From Lachnospiraceae bacterium KH1T2 (GTDB lineage Bacteria; Bacillota; Clostridia; Lachnospirales; Lachnospiraceae): a stretch of 64,000 nucleotides of DNA. Below, piece after piece: positions 42,828-53,181 of this stretch. The notes under the pieces are model-generated. The model was not told the origin of the DNA. It did not search any database and saw nothing but the letters and a program-made list of their open reading frames with translations. Location of the stretch: assembly GCA_900114405.1 (NCBI GenBank), contig FOSY01000004.1, forward strand, positions 62,001 to 126,000, read 5' to 3'. How positions within the stretch are numbered: the first letter of the stretch is position 1; every line of letters begins with the position of its first letter. The position numbers were made by a program, and so were the translations under genes.

Positions 42828-45797
42828 TTAATTAAAAACAGCAATACCAGTCAAATAATCATATATATCCTGACGCACCGGCATGTCTAATTTTAATCTG
42901 AAATTCATGATAGGAAGTTTAGCTCCGTTAGCATCAGTTATCGTTGTTTCCATGCTGTCTACAGGCCGAACTTCACCCATATAGTAAAAATCAGTTCCTT
43001 CGCCGTCACTCTTTTTAACAAACAAAAAGATATGCTCATGATTTTCCTGCGAATGAATTATACTCTGACTTTCAGGACTGTCAAGCGACACACGACTTCT
43101 CGTCATCCAGCTGAATAACTGTTCATTAATAAACTGATCCTCGTATCGTGTTGTTGCAGATATATCTTCTTTCTTTTCATAAGTTACAAATATCGGGCAA
43201 GTTCCATATTTATAACGGTAGCCATACATAGTTGAGCTGTCATCCTTCTCCCAGTTAAGTATTCTGCACACATCTTTTCTAGAATACTTCTGATAGAGGA
43301 CCAATCCAAATTTATCTGCATCTTTATAAAGGTCTTCATATCTGGCAAGACCATAGCTTATAAGATCATTTAATTCTGACTTGAATTGATTATCATTCAT
43401 CCATGCTGCATAACTGCCTGTTCTCTTCAATATACCACTCTTATTAGCATTCTCATCTAAAATTTCGACCTCATCAAACTTCTTTTTGTCTGCAGGTGAA
43501 TTTATCCAATTCATGCTCAGCATATTTATAGACGAACTATAATCATCTTCCGAGAAAGCACGTCCATATTTTGCCAATTCGCTTTTAACATATTCTAGAT
43601 CAGCCTCACCTGTATTCATCAAAGACTTTAAGATCAACAGCTCATGCGGTCGCTTTCCATTCGCAAGGATCTGTGAAACAAATGATAATAACTGCTCCTG
43701 CTTCTCTGTAAATCTAATCTTATAGTCTTTGTCATTTTTAACAAGAAAGCTATGATATGACTCTTTCGTATACTCGATAAATTTTATCGGATCTATTTCG
43801 CCATAATTATAAAAATCTAAAATAGTCGGTATCCGTCCCAACCTATCTTTCAGTGCGAAATATTTTTCTCTAAGTAATTTCAGCGGTGTAGCCATCCGAT
43901 CTATCGATTCAAATATCTTCTTCTTTGATATTTCATCAAAATGTACTGTCGATGCACCCGGTATAACCCTGCCGCCTTCCATCAGGTATCTTCTTATATT
44001 GTCTTTATTGTAGGTTCTGTCTCCTGACAATGCAATTGGAATCATAAAATTATTATTATAATTTCCGATAAAGTCAAGGATAACAACATACTCTTTACCC
44101 TGCGCCTTCCTTAACCCTCGCCCAAGCTGCTGAATAAAGACAATTGGCGATTGCGTAGGTCGAAGCATTATCACCTGATTTACCTCAACAATATCAACTC
44201 CTTCATTTAGAATATCTACCGAAAGGATATAGTCCAGTGGCTGCATTTCTTCAGACGCATCTTCTTCATCCATCGCCAAGCGTTCAAACGCATTCTGCCG
44301 CTCTTCCTCTGATGCACTGCCGTTTAGTGCAATGGTTCTGAATTTCTTTCCTGTATCCGGATTTATCTCTTCATTAAATAAAGCAGATAATTCCACGGTT
44401 TCCTTTATACTGCTGCAAAAAATAAGCCCTTTGACCTTATCTCCGCTGTATCCATAATATACTGACTGCTCAATAACATGCTTTACCCTCTCCTCACTTA
44501 CAAGATCAGCAAAGTCATATCCTGCAGCCTTGTCATCCCCTATCACCGATAGATCACTTATTCCAAAATAATGGAACGGACACAGCAAATTTTCCTCCAT
44601 CGCCTGCTGCAGCCTGATTTCATATGCAATCTGATGATTGAAAAGCTCATAAACATTTTTACCTTCAATATTATCATCACGCTTATCAGGTGTAGCCGTC
44701 ATTCCAAGCCATAATTTTGGTGTAAAATGATTCATCACTTTCTGGTACGTCCCTGCAGGTACATGATGTGCCTCATCCAAAATTATGCAATCAAACGCAT
44801 CTTTTTCATATTTAAGCAGATGTTCATCACGGTTCAATGTCTGAACCGTTGCAAAAACATAGTCTGCATCATATTCATGATATCCTGCGCCGACAAGTCC
44901 CATTGACACTGACTTTGCAAATACTTTTTCATATGATTTCCTGCTTTGCCTTGCAAGCTGTCCTCTATGAACCAGAAACAAAACTCTCTTAAATCCAAGC
45001 TCTCGCATTGCAAAAGCTGATGCAAAAGTTTTACCCGTTCCGGTAGCAGATATCAGCAATGCCCTGTCTTCACCTTCAGCAATTATTTTTTTCAAATTGG
45101 TTATAAAACCAACCTGCATACTATTTGGCTTGAGCTTATACTTATCTATAGATACTATTTCTTCCTGCTTTGCAAGTTCTCGCTGACGCCGGATTATCTT
45201 ATAGCGCTCTTTATAGCTTTCATAAAAATCTTCAAACGCTAGTGAATATTGCGAATTCCATAGATCACTGAACTCAGCCACGATTTCTTTCGCAATTTCT
45301 CCATTTTCTGTCGAAACAAGTTTCGTATTCCACTCTCTATTGCTTGTCAACGCAGCACTCGTAATGTTTGAACTACCGATTATTATGCGATATACTTCAT
45401 CCTTTTTGAATATGTATCCTTTCGTGTGAAAGCCTTCTTCAGCCTCTTCCACATCGTACATTTTGAGAGTGACATTCTTTAATTCATTCAGCTTTTCTAA
45501 AGCTCTAGGCTCACTAAAATTCAGATAATTTGTTGTGAGTATCTCTCCTGGAATATTTTTCTTCTCTAATTCCTTTAAGGTTTGCAATAACGGAGTGATT
45601 CCGCTCATTGTAATAAATGCAACACTTATCTGAAACTTATCGCATCTTAGAAGTTCATCTTCTATTGACGATAAGACCTTTTTTCCTTGATTATGATCAT
45701 TCGAAACAAACTGTGGTCTATATGCAAGCGGAGAAACTACAGTTCCGTCTATATATGCCGTTTCAAATCCTGTACGGATTTCTTCTATCTTTTTCAT
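42828..45797 (-). CDS. PLD-like nuclease/superfamily 2 helicase with DUF3427 domain
   Basis: About 989 residues. The N-terminal ~190 residues form a phospholipase-D-like domain with HTKGYIF and GSSNITSAAL. A DEAH helicase follows: ATGTGKTFASAF (motif I), ILDEAHH (II), GMTATP (III), QQLGRGLRK (VI). The C-terminal ~350 residues belong to DUF3427. This combination is known as a stand-alone protein in many bacteria and is thought to act in DNA repair or defence. The ATG at 45797 follows GGGGAAAGG; an ATG at 45824 has no ribosome site. It is a monocistronic gene. Confidence 0.88.
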   Translation of the reverse strand: MKKIEEIRTGFETAYIDGTVVSPLAYRPQFVSNDHNQGKKVLSSIEDELLRCDKFQISVAFITMSGITPLLQTLKELEKKNIPGEILTTNYLNFSEPRALEKLNELKNVTLKMYDVEEAEEGFHTKGYIFKKDEVYRIIIGSSNITSAALTSNREWNTKLVSTENGEIAKEIVAEFSDLWNSQYSLAFEDFYESYKERYKIIRRQRELAKQEEIVSIDKYKLKPNSMQVGFITNLKKIIAEGEDRALLISATGTGKTFASAFAMRELGFKRVLFLVHRGQLARQSRKSYEKVFAKSVSMGLVGAGYHEYDADYVFATVQTLNRDEHLLKYEKDAFDCIILDEAHHVPAGTYQKVMNHFTPKLWLGMTATPDKRDDNIEGKNVYELFNHQIAYEIRLQQAMEENLLCPFHYFGISDLSVIGDDKAAGYDFADLVSEERVKHVIEQSVYYGYSGDKVKGLIFCSSIKETVELSALFNEEINPDTGKKFRTIALNGSASEEERQNAFERLAMDEEDASEEMQPLDYILSVDILNEGVDIVEVNQVIMLRPTQSPIVFIQQLGRGLRKAQGKEYVVILDFIGNYNNNFMIPIALSGDRTYNKDNIRRYLMEGGRVIPGASTVHFDEISKKKIFESIDRMATPLKLLREKYFALKDRLGRIPTILDFYNYGEIDPIKFIEYTKESYHSFLVKNDKDYKIRFTEKQEQLLSFVSQILANGKRPHELLILKSLMNTGEADLEYVKSELAKYGRAFSEDDYSSSINMLSMNWINSPADKKKFDEVEILDENANKSGILKRTGSYAAWMNDNQFKSELNDLISYGLARYEDLYKDADKFGLVLYQKYSRKDVCRILNWEKDDSSTMYGYRYKYGTCPIFVTYEKKEDISATTRYEDQFINEQLFSWMTRSRVSLDSPESQSIIHSQENHEHIFLFVKKSDGEGTDFYYMGEVRPVDSMETTITDANGAKLPIMNFRLKLDMPVRQDIYDYLTGIAVFN

Positions 45798-45861
45798 AAA
45801 ACCTTTCCCCAATACAATTTTCATTACTTCAGATATATTATAGCAATTTGCCTGGGATTAT

Positions 45862-45907
45862 AAAAATAAAAAAGACTCCGACTCGCAGTATCACTGCAAG
45901 CCAGAGT
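45862..45907 (-). terminator. Terminator of the exopolysaccharide operon
   Basis: ACTCTGGCTTGCAG and CTGCGAGTCGGAGT pair with three mismatches over a 5-base loop and are followed on the minus strand by CTTTTTTATTTTTA. It lies just after the stop codon of the last CotH gene. Confidence 0.88.
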
Positions 45908-45917
45908 TATTTTCAAG

Positions 45918-47510
45918 TTAAACTTTTCGTCTTCCGATAGTTACGGAAATCAGGAAGATCACAAGGAACAATGCTGCGTATTCATAGTGTATGCGGTACG
46001 CATCTTTATACTTACACGATACTGTCAGCTTATGAAGTTCCGGCAAAATGAACAACGCATGATCATTAAACGTGTCCTTCAAGCGCTGTACGATATCCTC
46101 ATAATTTTCAAAATTCCTATCTACCTTGACACCATATCTGTCTTTTACGATTGCAAAACGCTTCTCTGTATATTTGTCTTTCCATCTTGACCAGTCACGT
46201 TTCCGAGCGTTTCCAAGATAGACTATAGTATCGTCGATAAATGTATCAATATATTCATCTGAAAAATATGCCTTCCTAAGCTCAGCATATCTCTTTTCAA
46301 GCTTTTTGCAAAATGTTTCTGATTGCAAAAGCTGCTCAAACCATGTCTGCCCCTCAAAGCTTATCACTTCCGGGTCAAGCAGGTATTCAGAGATATTATC
46401 AGCAACATTATCATAGTCCCACACTGGTCCTATGCAAAGCTTACCTCTGTCATTCTTATACATATAAGTAGAATTGTTTCCTGCATCATAGTTAGTGAAA
46501 AACTCGTTAAATACAAAATAATCTACAAACGAATCTTCATCGATATACTGCGGATATTTTAGGAACGTATTCTCATCCTTTGAAAACAAAATCTTTTCTA
46601 CATCACTTATATCATTTGTGACATAATCAATCACTTTATCCGACAAATCTTCACCGGTCGGATATTTTAAGTCAAGATAACCATAGCAAAGCTCATTTTT
46701 TGTAGCATAGGTATCAAGCATCACGCCTTCTTCATCATACCTGTCTCGCCTTACGATGTAGCTTGTATAGTCATTCTTAGGATTATAGTCATGGATATCC
46801 ACTCTGTTTTTCCCATGCTGAACAGGCTCCATCATCAGATATAATCCCTGATATTCATATACACCATTTTTTTCCATGATGACTTCACAGAAGCGTACAT
46901 CCGGTGTATATGGCATAAATTGTCCTGCAATCGCATAACTCATATAGTTTCTAAGTAATGAGCTGTCGATCATAGAGAGATTTAAGATCCAGTCAGAATC
47001 CTCACCCATGCCGAGAACATCCAGCTTTTGCGGATTTCCCTGCTCATCTAAAAGCTTAAATCTAAACTGATGCTTATCAAATACTATCGAAGAATTTCCT
47101 CTGTATTTAATCTTTATCGAAGATTCAAGCTGCGGGTCATCTCCAAGATAATTTACGTCGTTTTCATTATCTATTACACTTATCGATGCATCAACGTATG
47201 GCTCCACTCCGTCTTTAAGTACGAAACGTTCTTCTTTCTTATCAAAAGTATAAGCTTCAGGTATTTCCTTATCCTTTAAGTCGATGACCACAAGCGGAAG
47301 ATGACTGACAAACTTGTCATCAACCACGTAATCTCCATCCTTAAATCCATCTACGCCAAGACTAGGGTCTGCACCTTCGGCAAGTCTTTCGATGTGCTCG
47401 TAGTTACCTTTTACTTCAACCTCTGTAACCTTCTGATAACCATAGAAAAATCCCAAACCTACGACCAGAGAAAGAACTACAATAATGCCTATTATCTTAT
47501 TTTTTCTCAT
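45918..47510 (-). CDS. CotH-family kinase-like membrane protein (second copy)
   Basis: A 530-residue CotH-like protein with an N-terminal membrane helix (IIGIIVVLSLVVGLGFFYG) and a C-terminal one (AALFLVIFLISVTIG), so the bulk is outside the membrane. CotH-domain landmarks are KIKYRGNSS, DSDWILNLS, SLLRNYMSYAIA, YEYQGLYLMMEP, FVFNEFFTNYDAGNNSTYMY and GPVWDYDN with the probable metal-binding aspartates. CotH proteins are atypical protein kinases in spore coats. Here it is the last gene of the operon, coupled to a DUF4956 gene. Its target is unknown; a role in secretion or modification of the polysaccharide is inferred. Confidence 0.88.
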   Translation of the reverse strand: MRKNKIIGIIVVLSLVVGLGFFYGYQKVTEVEVKGNYEHIERLAEGADPSLGVDGFKDGDYVVDDKFVSHLPLVVIDLKDKEIPEAYTFDKKEERFVLKDGVEPYVDASISVIDNENDVNYLGDDPQLESSIKIKYRGNSSIVFDKHQFRFKLLDEQGNPQKLDVLGMGEDSDWILNLSMIDSSLLRNYMSYAIAGQFMPYTPDVRFCEVIMEKNGVYEYQGLYLMMEPVQHGKNRVDIHDYNPKNDYTSYIVRRDRYDEEGVMLDTYATKNELCYGYLDLKYPTGEDLSDKVIDYVTNDISDVEKILFSKDENTFLKYPQYIDEDSFVDYFVFNEFFTNYDAGNNSTYMYKNDRGKLCIGPVWDYDNVADNISEYLLDPEVISFEGQTWFEQLLQSETFCKKLEKRYAELRKAYFSDEYIDTFIDDTIVYLGNARKRDWSRWKDKYTEKRFAIVKDRYGVKVDRNFENYEDIVQRLKDTFNDHALFILPELHKLTVSCKYKDAYRIHYEYAALFLVIFLISVTIGRRKV

Positions 47511-47524
47511 TTTGAGACATCCTC

Positions 47525-48199
47525 TTATCTGCTAAGTTCTTCACTCTGGCAGATAATGTTTACCATTGAAACTGTTTCTATATTGTAAAGCGCTTCCTTA
47601 ATATCTACACCTTTAGCCTTTTTAAGCATGCTTGATGTTATCTGATATATGAGCTCACATGAATCGCCTGAGGAATTGTTAACCTTCATGCCTGCTTTAC
47701 CCTTAAAAGCATTGCTCATAAGCATTACGATCTCTTTCTCTGCCTTTCTTCCGGCCTTAACACTTACAAGATAAACTTCATCAGAGTGAACAGCGCCAAG
47801 CAGAAGAAGAACTGCAAATATCAACAGACTTCCTACACCTACGAGGAAATACTCCGAAACACCACAGCAGATACCTACTGCTATACACCAGAAAATATAA
47901 GCTGTATCACGTACATCCTTGATTGCTGTACGGAATCTTACGATAGAAAGAGCACCTACCATACCGAGTGAAAGTGCAATATTATTTCCGATAACACTCA
48001 TTACAAGTGTTGTAATAACCGTCATCATTAATAATGAAACATTGAACTTTGCACTATAAACTGCTCTGGAATGTGTGATCTTATAGCATAAAAAGATCAC
48101 TATACCAATGATCGCAGCTGCTGCAAAATTCATAACAACATTTTCAAGGCTCAAAGTACTGTTTGACGTTGATAAATAATTAAATATTGTTGACTTCAT
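47525..48199 (-). CDS. DUF4956 membrane protein (second copy)
   Basis: A 224-residue protein with about four membrane helices in the first 150 residues (IGIVIFLCYKI, SLLMMTVITTLVMSVIG, YIFWCIAVGICCGVSEYFLVG) and a cytoplasmic C-terminal domain. The segment GNNIALSLGMVGALSIVRFR followed by TAIKDVRDTAYIFW is the DUF4956 signature. Function is unknown; the family is typically found next to CotH and VTC-domain genes, as here. It lies 14 bp upstream of the CotH gene. Confidence 0.9.
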   Translation of the reverse strand: MKSTIFNYLSTSNSTLSLENVVMNFAAAAIIGIVIFLCYKITHSRAVYSAKFNVSLLMMTVITTLVMSVIGNNIALSLGMVGALSIVRFRTAIKDVRDTAYIFWCIAVGICCGVSEYFLVGVGSLLIFAVLLLLGAVHSDEVYLVSVKAGRKAEKEIVMLMSNAFKGKAGMKVNNSSGDSCELIYQITSSMLKKAKGVDIKEALYNIETVSMVNIICQSEELSR

Positions 48200-48223
48200 T
48201 AGTTCCTCCCTTTATTTCATATA

Positions 48224-49441
48224 TTACTTTTCTTTTGTAAAATGAATAAATTCCTTGTTCATGTCATTCGGATATAATCCAACTATGACCAGATCATAAT
48301 CACCAGACTCTGCTTTTTTCTCTATGCTTTCCTGTGAATGCTTATTTGCCCACATAAAGTCGAGCTCGCTGCACATCGGTGCCATCCATGCTGCTATAGG
48401 TGACGCATAAGAATCTGTGACCATCAACACTCTTGGTCCATTTTGATTATTATCGACTTCAATATCCATCTCTCCTCGTATGCCTCTCATATACATGTCG
48501 TAGAGACTTTTGGTGTAAAGATTGTTTTTGTCTCTTTCTATAGCCTCAGGAATGTTGAAGTCTAATAACGTTTCCGTCATATTTCCTCTAAGCGTCTCTT
48601 TATTATCGAGCACATATTTATACTCATTATTTCCATCGATATAGAAAAGATCAAAATCCTCTGCGCCGCCCGCATATGCAAGTCCGACAGATCTGCCTGA
48701 TGAGCCAAGCATCATGTCTTCATAATGGATTTTTGTATAATTATCAAAATTTCGATAATATCCGTCAGGATCGATATCTATTCCCATCTCTTCAATCTTA
48801 TCCACTATAGTTTTGAATCCTATAAAAGCACCTTCGCTTGTCCAATGATGATCTGTTTTAAAAAACAGTTCTTCATAAGTTTTATCTGATTCCAGTAATG
48901 TCTTGTAGAGATCCACATTCGGAATACGGTATTTTCTCGCCTGAATCATGAACTGATTAGTCCTGTATGAATAATCATCATATGGAATACCGCTGTAGCC
49001 GTCCGTCCACTTTTTGGAAACTTTCTGAGGAAATGATACAAAAAGCATCTTAGTATCATTCTTTTTAAGTTTTTCATAAAAATGTTCAACATCAACTGCA
49101 AGTGCCTTTTCATCAATGTCGTACACTTCATTCCAGAAGTTTCCAAGGCTTAAATAGCCGTTTTTATCTCTTACATATTCAAAGCCATTTACTTCATTCT
49201 TGCCAAGAAGCTTACTTACAAGTCCATATGCTTCGACCATGTCAAATCTTGCCGCAACATTTTCTGTGATAGTAGTATTCAGCTCTGAAACAGCTTCTTT
49301 TACATCGTCTACACTATTGATACTAAGATTTTCTGCCAGATTTTTTATCTTATCTTTCGTATTTAATATTGAAAATACTGAGTACACTCCCAATCCGGCA
49401 ATGAAGAAGACGGTAAAAATATTCTTTTCTAAGTTTTTCAT
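48224..49441 (-). CDS. DHHW-family (AlgJ/AlgX-like) O-acetylation protein
   Basis: About 405 residues with an N-terminal membrane anchor (NIFTVFFIAGLGVYSVFSIL) and an extracellular SGNH-like domain. The name-giving motif appears as FKTDHHWTSEGAF, and the probable nucleophile serine lies in LMVTDSYASPIAAW. AlgJ/AlgX-type proteins transfer acetyl groups to exported polysaccharides with an MBOAT partner. The MBOAT gene is 13 bp upstream. The ATG at 49441 follows GGGAGGAG; the in-frame codon at 49489 lies inside the MBOAT gene. Confidence 0.9.
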   Translation of the reverse strand: MKNLEKNIFTVFFIAGLGVYSVFSILNTKDKIKNLAENLSINSVDDVKEAVSELNTTITENVAARFDMVEAYGLVSKLLGKNEVNGFEYVRDKNGYLSLGNFWNEVYDIDEKALAVDVEHFYEKLKKNDTKMLFVSFPQKVSKKWTDGYSGIPYDDYSYRTNQFMIQARKYRIPNVDLYKTLLESDKTYEELFFKTDHHWTSEGAFIGFKTIVDKIEEMGIDIDPDGYYRNFDNYTKIHYEDMMLGSSGRSVGLAYAGGAEDFDLFYIDGNNEYKYVLDNKETLRGNMTETLLDFNIPEAIERDKNNLYTKSLYDMYMRGIRGEMDIEVDNNQNGPRVLMVTDSYASPIAAWMAPMCSELDFMWANKHSQESIEKKAESGDYDLVIVGLYPNDMNKEFIHFTKEK

Positions 49442-49454
49442 GTGTCTCCTCCCA

Positions 49455-50900
49455 TCAGAAATTGAAATAAATAAATGGGTTATATCCACCCTTGACCATG
49501 CATGTCACAGAAAGTGCGACTGCTGATAAAAGCCCGATAACATATAAGCTTTTCAACACTGTTCGCAATACTGCGTTTTCCATCTTATCTACCTTTTCTC
49601 TGCATACCTTAGCCACCGGCATAGAGAAGAGAATTGCAAAGAATAATACGAGTGCATACTCCTTAATGAACATTCCTACTCTGGCATTATAAAATGCGTT
49701 GTTAGTAAGTCCGAACATATTTGCAAAGTATTCATTTAACTCATACAGTGTGTCTGCCCTGAACATTACCCAGCCAAACATTATTACAATGAGCGAATAT
49801 ACATGCTTAAAAAAGTCATGTCCTTCTATCTTCTCAAATCCCACTACTCTCTCGATGATAATGAAGATCAGGTTATATATGCCCCAGAATATGAATGTCC
49901 AATATGCACCATGCCATACACCGGTCAATATCCATACGACAAGCAGATTTCTGATCATCTTATCTTTATTCTTTGTTCGCGAGCCTCCAAGCGGAAAATA
50001 AACATATTCCTTAAACCATGTTCCAAGTGAAATATGCCATCTTCTCCAAAATTCTCCGATGGATTTTGTTATATATGGATAGTTAAAGTTTTCCTCAAAC
50101 TGGAAACCAAACATCTGACCAAGCCCTATCGCCATATCAGAATATGCCGAGAAATCCATATATATCTGAAGCATATAGCAGATCGCGCCTAACCACGCCA
50201 TTGTTACCGGCACAGAATAGTATTCCTTTGTTGTCTGAGTCAGACGGAAAATCGTGTCTGCAATTATCGCAAGATTATTCGCCAGCAGAACCTTCTTTGA
50301 TATTCCTACAGCAAATCTTGCTGTTCCTGTCGTGAAAAGCTCTGCAGTAGACCTTCTCTTATTGATCTGCTCAGCTATAGTCTTATATCTGACTATAGGA
50401 CCTGCAATAAGCTGCGGGAAGAAAGCCACGTAAAGTCCTACATACAGAGGATTCTTCTGTGCATCAGTGTCTTTCCTATATATGTCTATTACATATGACA
50501 AAGCCTGAAACGTAAAAAACGAAATACCGATCGGAAGTGTGATTTCCGGAACTTTTACCAACTCTGCACCTGCAAGATCATTTACTGTTGTGAGAATAAA
50601 CGTCAAATACTTGAAAACAAATAAAATTCCCAAGTTTATAACGCATGCGATCACAATTCCCATTTTTGCCAGCTTAATGTTTTTATCTCGCCACTTTTGC
50701 TCCAGCAAACCCAAAATATAATTTATAACTATCGATGCAAGGAGGAGAACAACATATACCGGCTCTCCCCAGGCATAGAAAACGATACTGGCTAAAAACA
50801 GCCATATATTCTGAATTGGTCTGCAAAACGAAAAGATATAGTAAACGAGCAAAACTATCGGCAAAAAATATAATAGGAAGGATATACTTGAAAAAACCAA
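49455..50900 (-). CDS. MBOAT-family O-acyltransferase (AlgI/PatA-like)
   Basis: A 481-residue multi-spanning membrane acyltransferase. The MBOAT motifs LPIGISFFTFQALSYVIDIYR, FWRRWHISLGTWFKEYVYFP and TGVWHGAYWTF (catalytic His) are complete. AlgI-type proteins move acetyl groups across the membrane for transfer to a polysaccharide. It lies between the synthase gene and the DHHW gene, so the polymer is probably O-acetylated. Confidence 0.93.
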   Translation of the reverse strand: MVFSSISFLLYFLPIVLLVYYIFSFCRPIQNIWLFLASIVFYAWGEPVYVVLLLASIVINYILGLLEQKWRDKNIKLAKMGIVIACVINLGILFVFKYLTFILTTVNDLAGAELVKVPEITLPIGISFFTFQALSYVIDIYRKDTDAQKNPLYVGLYVAFFPQLIAGPIVRYKTIAEQINKRRSTAELFTTGTARFAVGISKKVLLANNLAIIADTIFRLTQTTKEYYSVPVTMAWLGAICYMLQIYMDFSAYSDMAIGLGQMFGFQFEENFNYPYITKSIGEFWRRWHISLGTWFKEYVYFPLGGSRTKNKDKMIRNLLVVWILTGVWHGAYWTFIFWGIYNLIFIIIERVVGFEKIEGHDFFKHVYSLIVIMFGWVMFRADTLYELNEYFANMFGLTNNAFYNARVGMFIKEYALVLFFAILFSMPVAKVCREKVDKMENAVLRTVLKSLYVIGLLSAVALSVTCMVKGGYNPFIYFNF

Positions 50901-50916
50901 ACCAAACTCCCTTTCT

Positions 50917-53172
50917 TTATCCTACTAAATCCCAACGAGCTAAAATCTCATCAAATTTTTCATTAAAGACAAGATCCTGATTATTCTTTATCTTATACAA
51001 GGCTCTGTTATCATCGAAATTTCTGACAAATTTACACTTCATGACCATGTCTTTGTCAATGATAACCTCTCTGTCCCTGCTGCCAATATCTCTGCTCCAA
51101 TTAAGCGCTGCATAGCGGTAATTATAGTCATAGATATAAGCCTTTTTACCGTCTTTTTCAGGCAATTCACGATTGATGTCAAGTCTGTAGAGACGACGCT
51201 TCTGCTCATTAACACCTTCAACTCGTCCTGCAAAATTATCCGCAAGATTTGCAAAAAGGCTGTCGTTTTTGTCTGTGAAACTCGGAAGTGATGGCTCTCT
51301 GTCATAGATCAGCTGATAATACTGTGATTTATTAGCTTCATCCAGATCAGTTATTATAAAGCTATATCTGTACTTCCTCTCGTCTGATCCACTTTCAGCG
51401 TAGTCAGTCGCGTAAACCAACTTAGCATTGAAATGCGCATTATAATGATGTGTCTTCACGTGAATCCTCACGATTCCCTCCGGAACCAGAGCCGGTTCAT
51501 CGAGGCTTATCGCAAGACCTTCCTCTGACACATCGATAGCTTCACCGTAGTAAGTCTTATCAAGGAAAATAACCTTTGCCGGAAGATCAACTTTATAACG
51601 TTCTGTCATACGCATATTTCTTCTTCCAAGCATAAAGAATATTGCCATAGTAAGCGCAAATGCGTTCACAGCAAGCCAGTAAATTATAATGATACTTCCA
51701 AAAGCCTTATACTTGATCAAGTCACTTATAGACAGTACAAGTGATATGATCGAAAAAGCAAGGAGGATACCATGCGGAACAGCAAGGCGTACATCATTGT
51801 TTTCTTCTATAACTCTGTCTTTTCTCGTTACCACAAACTTATGCTGTGCAAAGCCAAGTGCTTCAAGCATGATTGGAATTATAAGGTACGGGAACATTAT
51901 CGTATCGATAATATTGCTCCATCTGTTTGTACGTATTCCACCTGACTCCATCTGCTGAGCCATGTTGAACATGAAATATGACGGCAGCCAGAAGAGTAAA
52001 AGCTCCCACGGCTTACATTCCATAACCGGTATCGAAAATACTGCAAAAATGATAGGGCAAAGTATAAATACAAATCTTCTTAAGAATGTCCACCAATATA
52101 TCTGGCATGAATAATAGCTTATCTTTGACGCCAAAGGCATCTCATCATTTGTCCAGATATGCATCTTTCTAAGAGAATATACGCATCCTCTTCCCCATCT
52201 TTCTCTCTGCTTAATGAGTGAATCGATAGAATCAGGTGCAAGTCCATGTGCAACTACCTTATTTATCGCATAGCATGAATATCCGCGTCCCTGTATGTGA
52301 ATTCCTGTCTCAAAGTCCTCTGTTATCGTACCTGTTGCAATACCGCCAACTTCTTCAAGCGCCTGTCTGCTTATCACAGTATTTGAACCTGCATAGATCG
52401 GCGAATTTGACTTATTTCTGGAAACGTTGATCTCCCTGAAAAAGTAATCCTGCTCATTCGGAACTTTTCCTTCCGCATAGAGGTTATATTGGAAGAGATC
52501 CGGGTTGTAGAAATTCTGTGGAGTCTGTATGAAACCGATCTTATAATCAGGATCTATTTCCTTCTCACTTCGCTCTACCCATGAACCATCTTTAAGCTTC
52601 TTCATCTTAGGCAGGAAGAAGTACGGAACTGTCTCTATAAGGAAATCTCTCGTAGGTATCATATCCGCGTCGAAAGTTACCACCAACGGCGCTGATGTGT
52701 GCGCAAGCGCATTATTAAGATTTCCTGCCTTTGCAAGTTTATTATTTTGAAGTCCCTGCCAGCCTACGCCCATTCTCTCCGCAAGCTCTTTTACTTCCTG
52801 ACGATATCCGTCATCACATATCCAGATATGAACCTTGCTCTTATCAGGATATTTCATGTATTTACAGCCGTTTATCGTCTTATATAAAACATCTGTCGAT
52901 TCATTATGTGTTGCAATAAATACATCTACATCCGGATACCACTCAAGCGGTATGTCCGGCTTTTCCGGCACTACCGGATTCATAGATGATAAAAGATGGA
53001 TAAACGCCTCTATCGCCGAAACCAATTCGCACGCAAATAAGATTACTGCACATACCATGGCAACGATTCCATATTTGAACGGAAAAGTAAAAAATAATCT
53101 CCATCCAAAATATATAGCCATGAGTATTGTAGAAATTATCAAAACTATTTTATATTTTGTCTGCTTTGGCAT
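50917..53172 (-). CDS. BcsA-like beta-glucan synthase with PilZ domain
   Basis: A 751-residue family-2 processive glycosyltransferase. Two N-terminal helices precede the catalytic domain with D120-D121-G, DAD at 168-170, QTPQNF at 217-222, TED at 284-286 and QRERW at 322-326, all residues needed for processive beta-glucan synthesis. Four or more helices form the channel. The C-terminal PilZ domain has the c-di-GMP signature R521-x3-R525 and D547-x-S-x2-G552, so synthesis is probably switched on by c-di-GMP. The product could be cellulose, but the lichenase-like GH16 in the operon points to mixed-linkage glucan. Confidence 0.92.
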   Translation of the reverse strand: MPKQTKYKIVLIISTILMAIYFGWRLFFTFPFKYGIVAMVCAVILFACELVSAIEAFIHLLSSMNPVVPEKPDIPLEWYPDVDVFIATHNESTDVLYKTINGCKYMKYPDKSKVHIWICDDGYRQEVKELAERMGVGWQGLQNNKLAKAGNLNNALAHTSAPLVVTFDADMIPTRDFLIETVPYFFLPKMKKLKDGSWVERSEKEIDPDYKIGFIQTPQNFYNPDLFQYNLYAEGKVPNEQDYFFREINVSRNKSNSPIYAGSNTVISRQALEEVGGIATGTITEDFETGIHIQGRGYSCYAINKVVAHGLAPDSIDSLIKQRERWGRGCVYSLRKMHIWTNDEMPLASKISYYSCQIYWWTFLRRFVFILCPIIFAVFSIPVMECKPWELLLFWLPSYFMFNMAQQMESGGIRTNRWSNIIDTIMFPYLIIPIMLEALGFAQHKFVVTRKDRVIEENNDVRLAVPHGILLAFSIISLVLSISDLIKYKAFGSIIIIYWLAVNAFALTMAIFFMLGRRNMRMTERYKVDLPAKVIFLDKTYYGEAIDVSEEGLAISLDEPALVPEGIVRIHVKTHHYNAHFNAKLVYATDYAESGSDERKYRYSFIITDLDEANKSQYYQLIYDREPSLPSFTDKNDSLFANLADNFAGRVEGVNEQKRRLYRLDINRELPEKDGKKAYIYDYNYRYAALNWSRDIGSRDREVIIDKDMVMKCKFVRNFDDNRALYKIKNNQDLVFNEKFDEILARWDLVG

Positions 53173-53181
53173 TTCATACTC

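Noticed and set aside
50917..53172. Plain cellulose synthase call for the GT2 gene
   Set aside because: Not excluded, but no bcsB/bcsC-like or GH8 bcsZ-like gene is present and the operon's hydrolase looks like a lichenase, so the product is left open.
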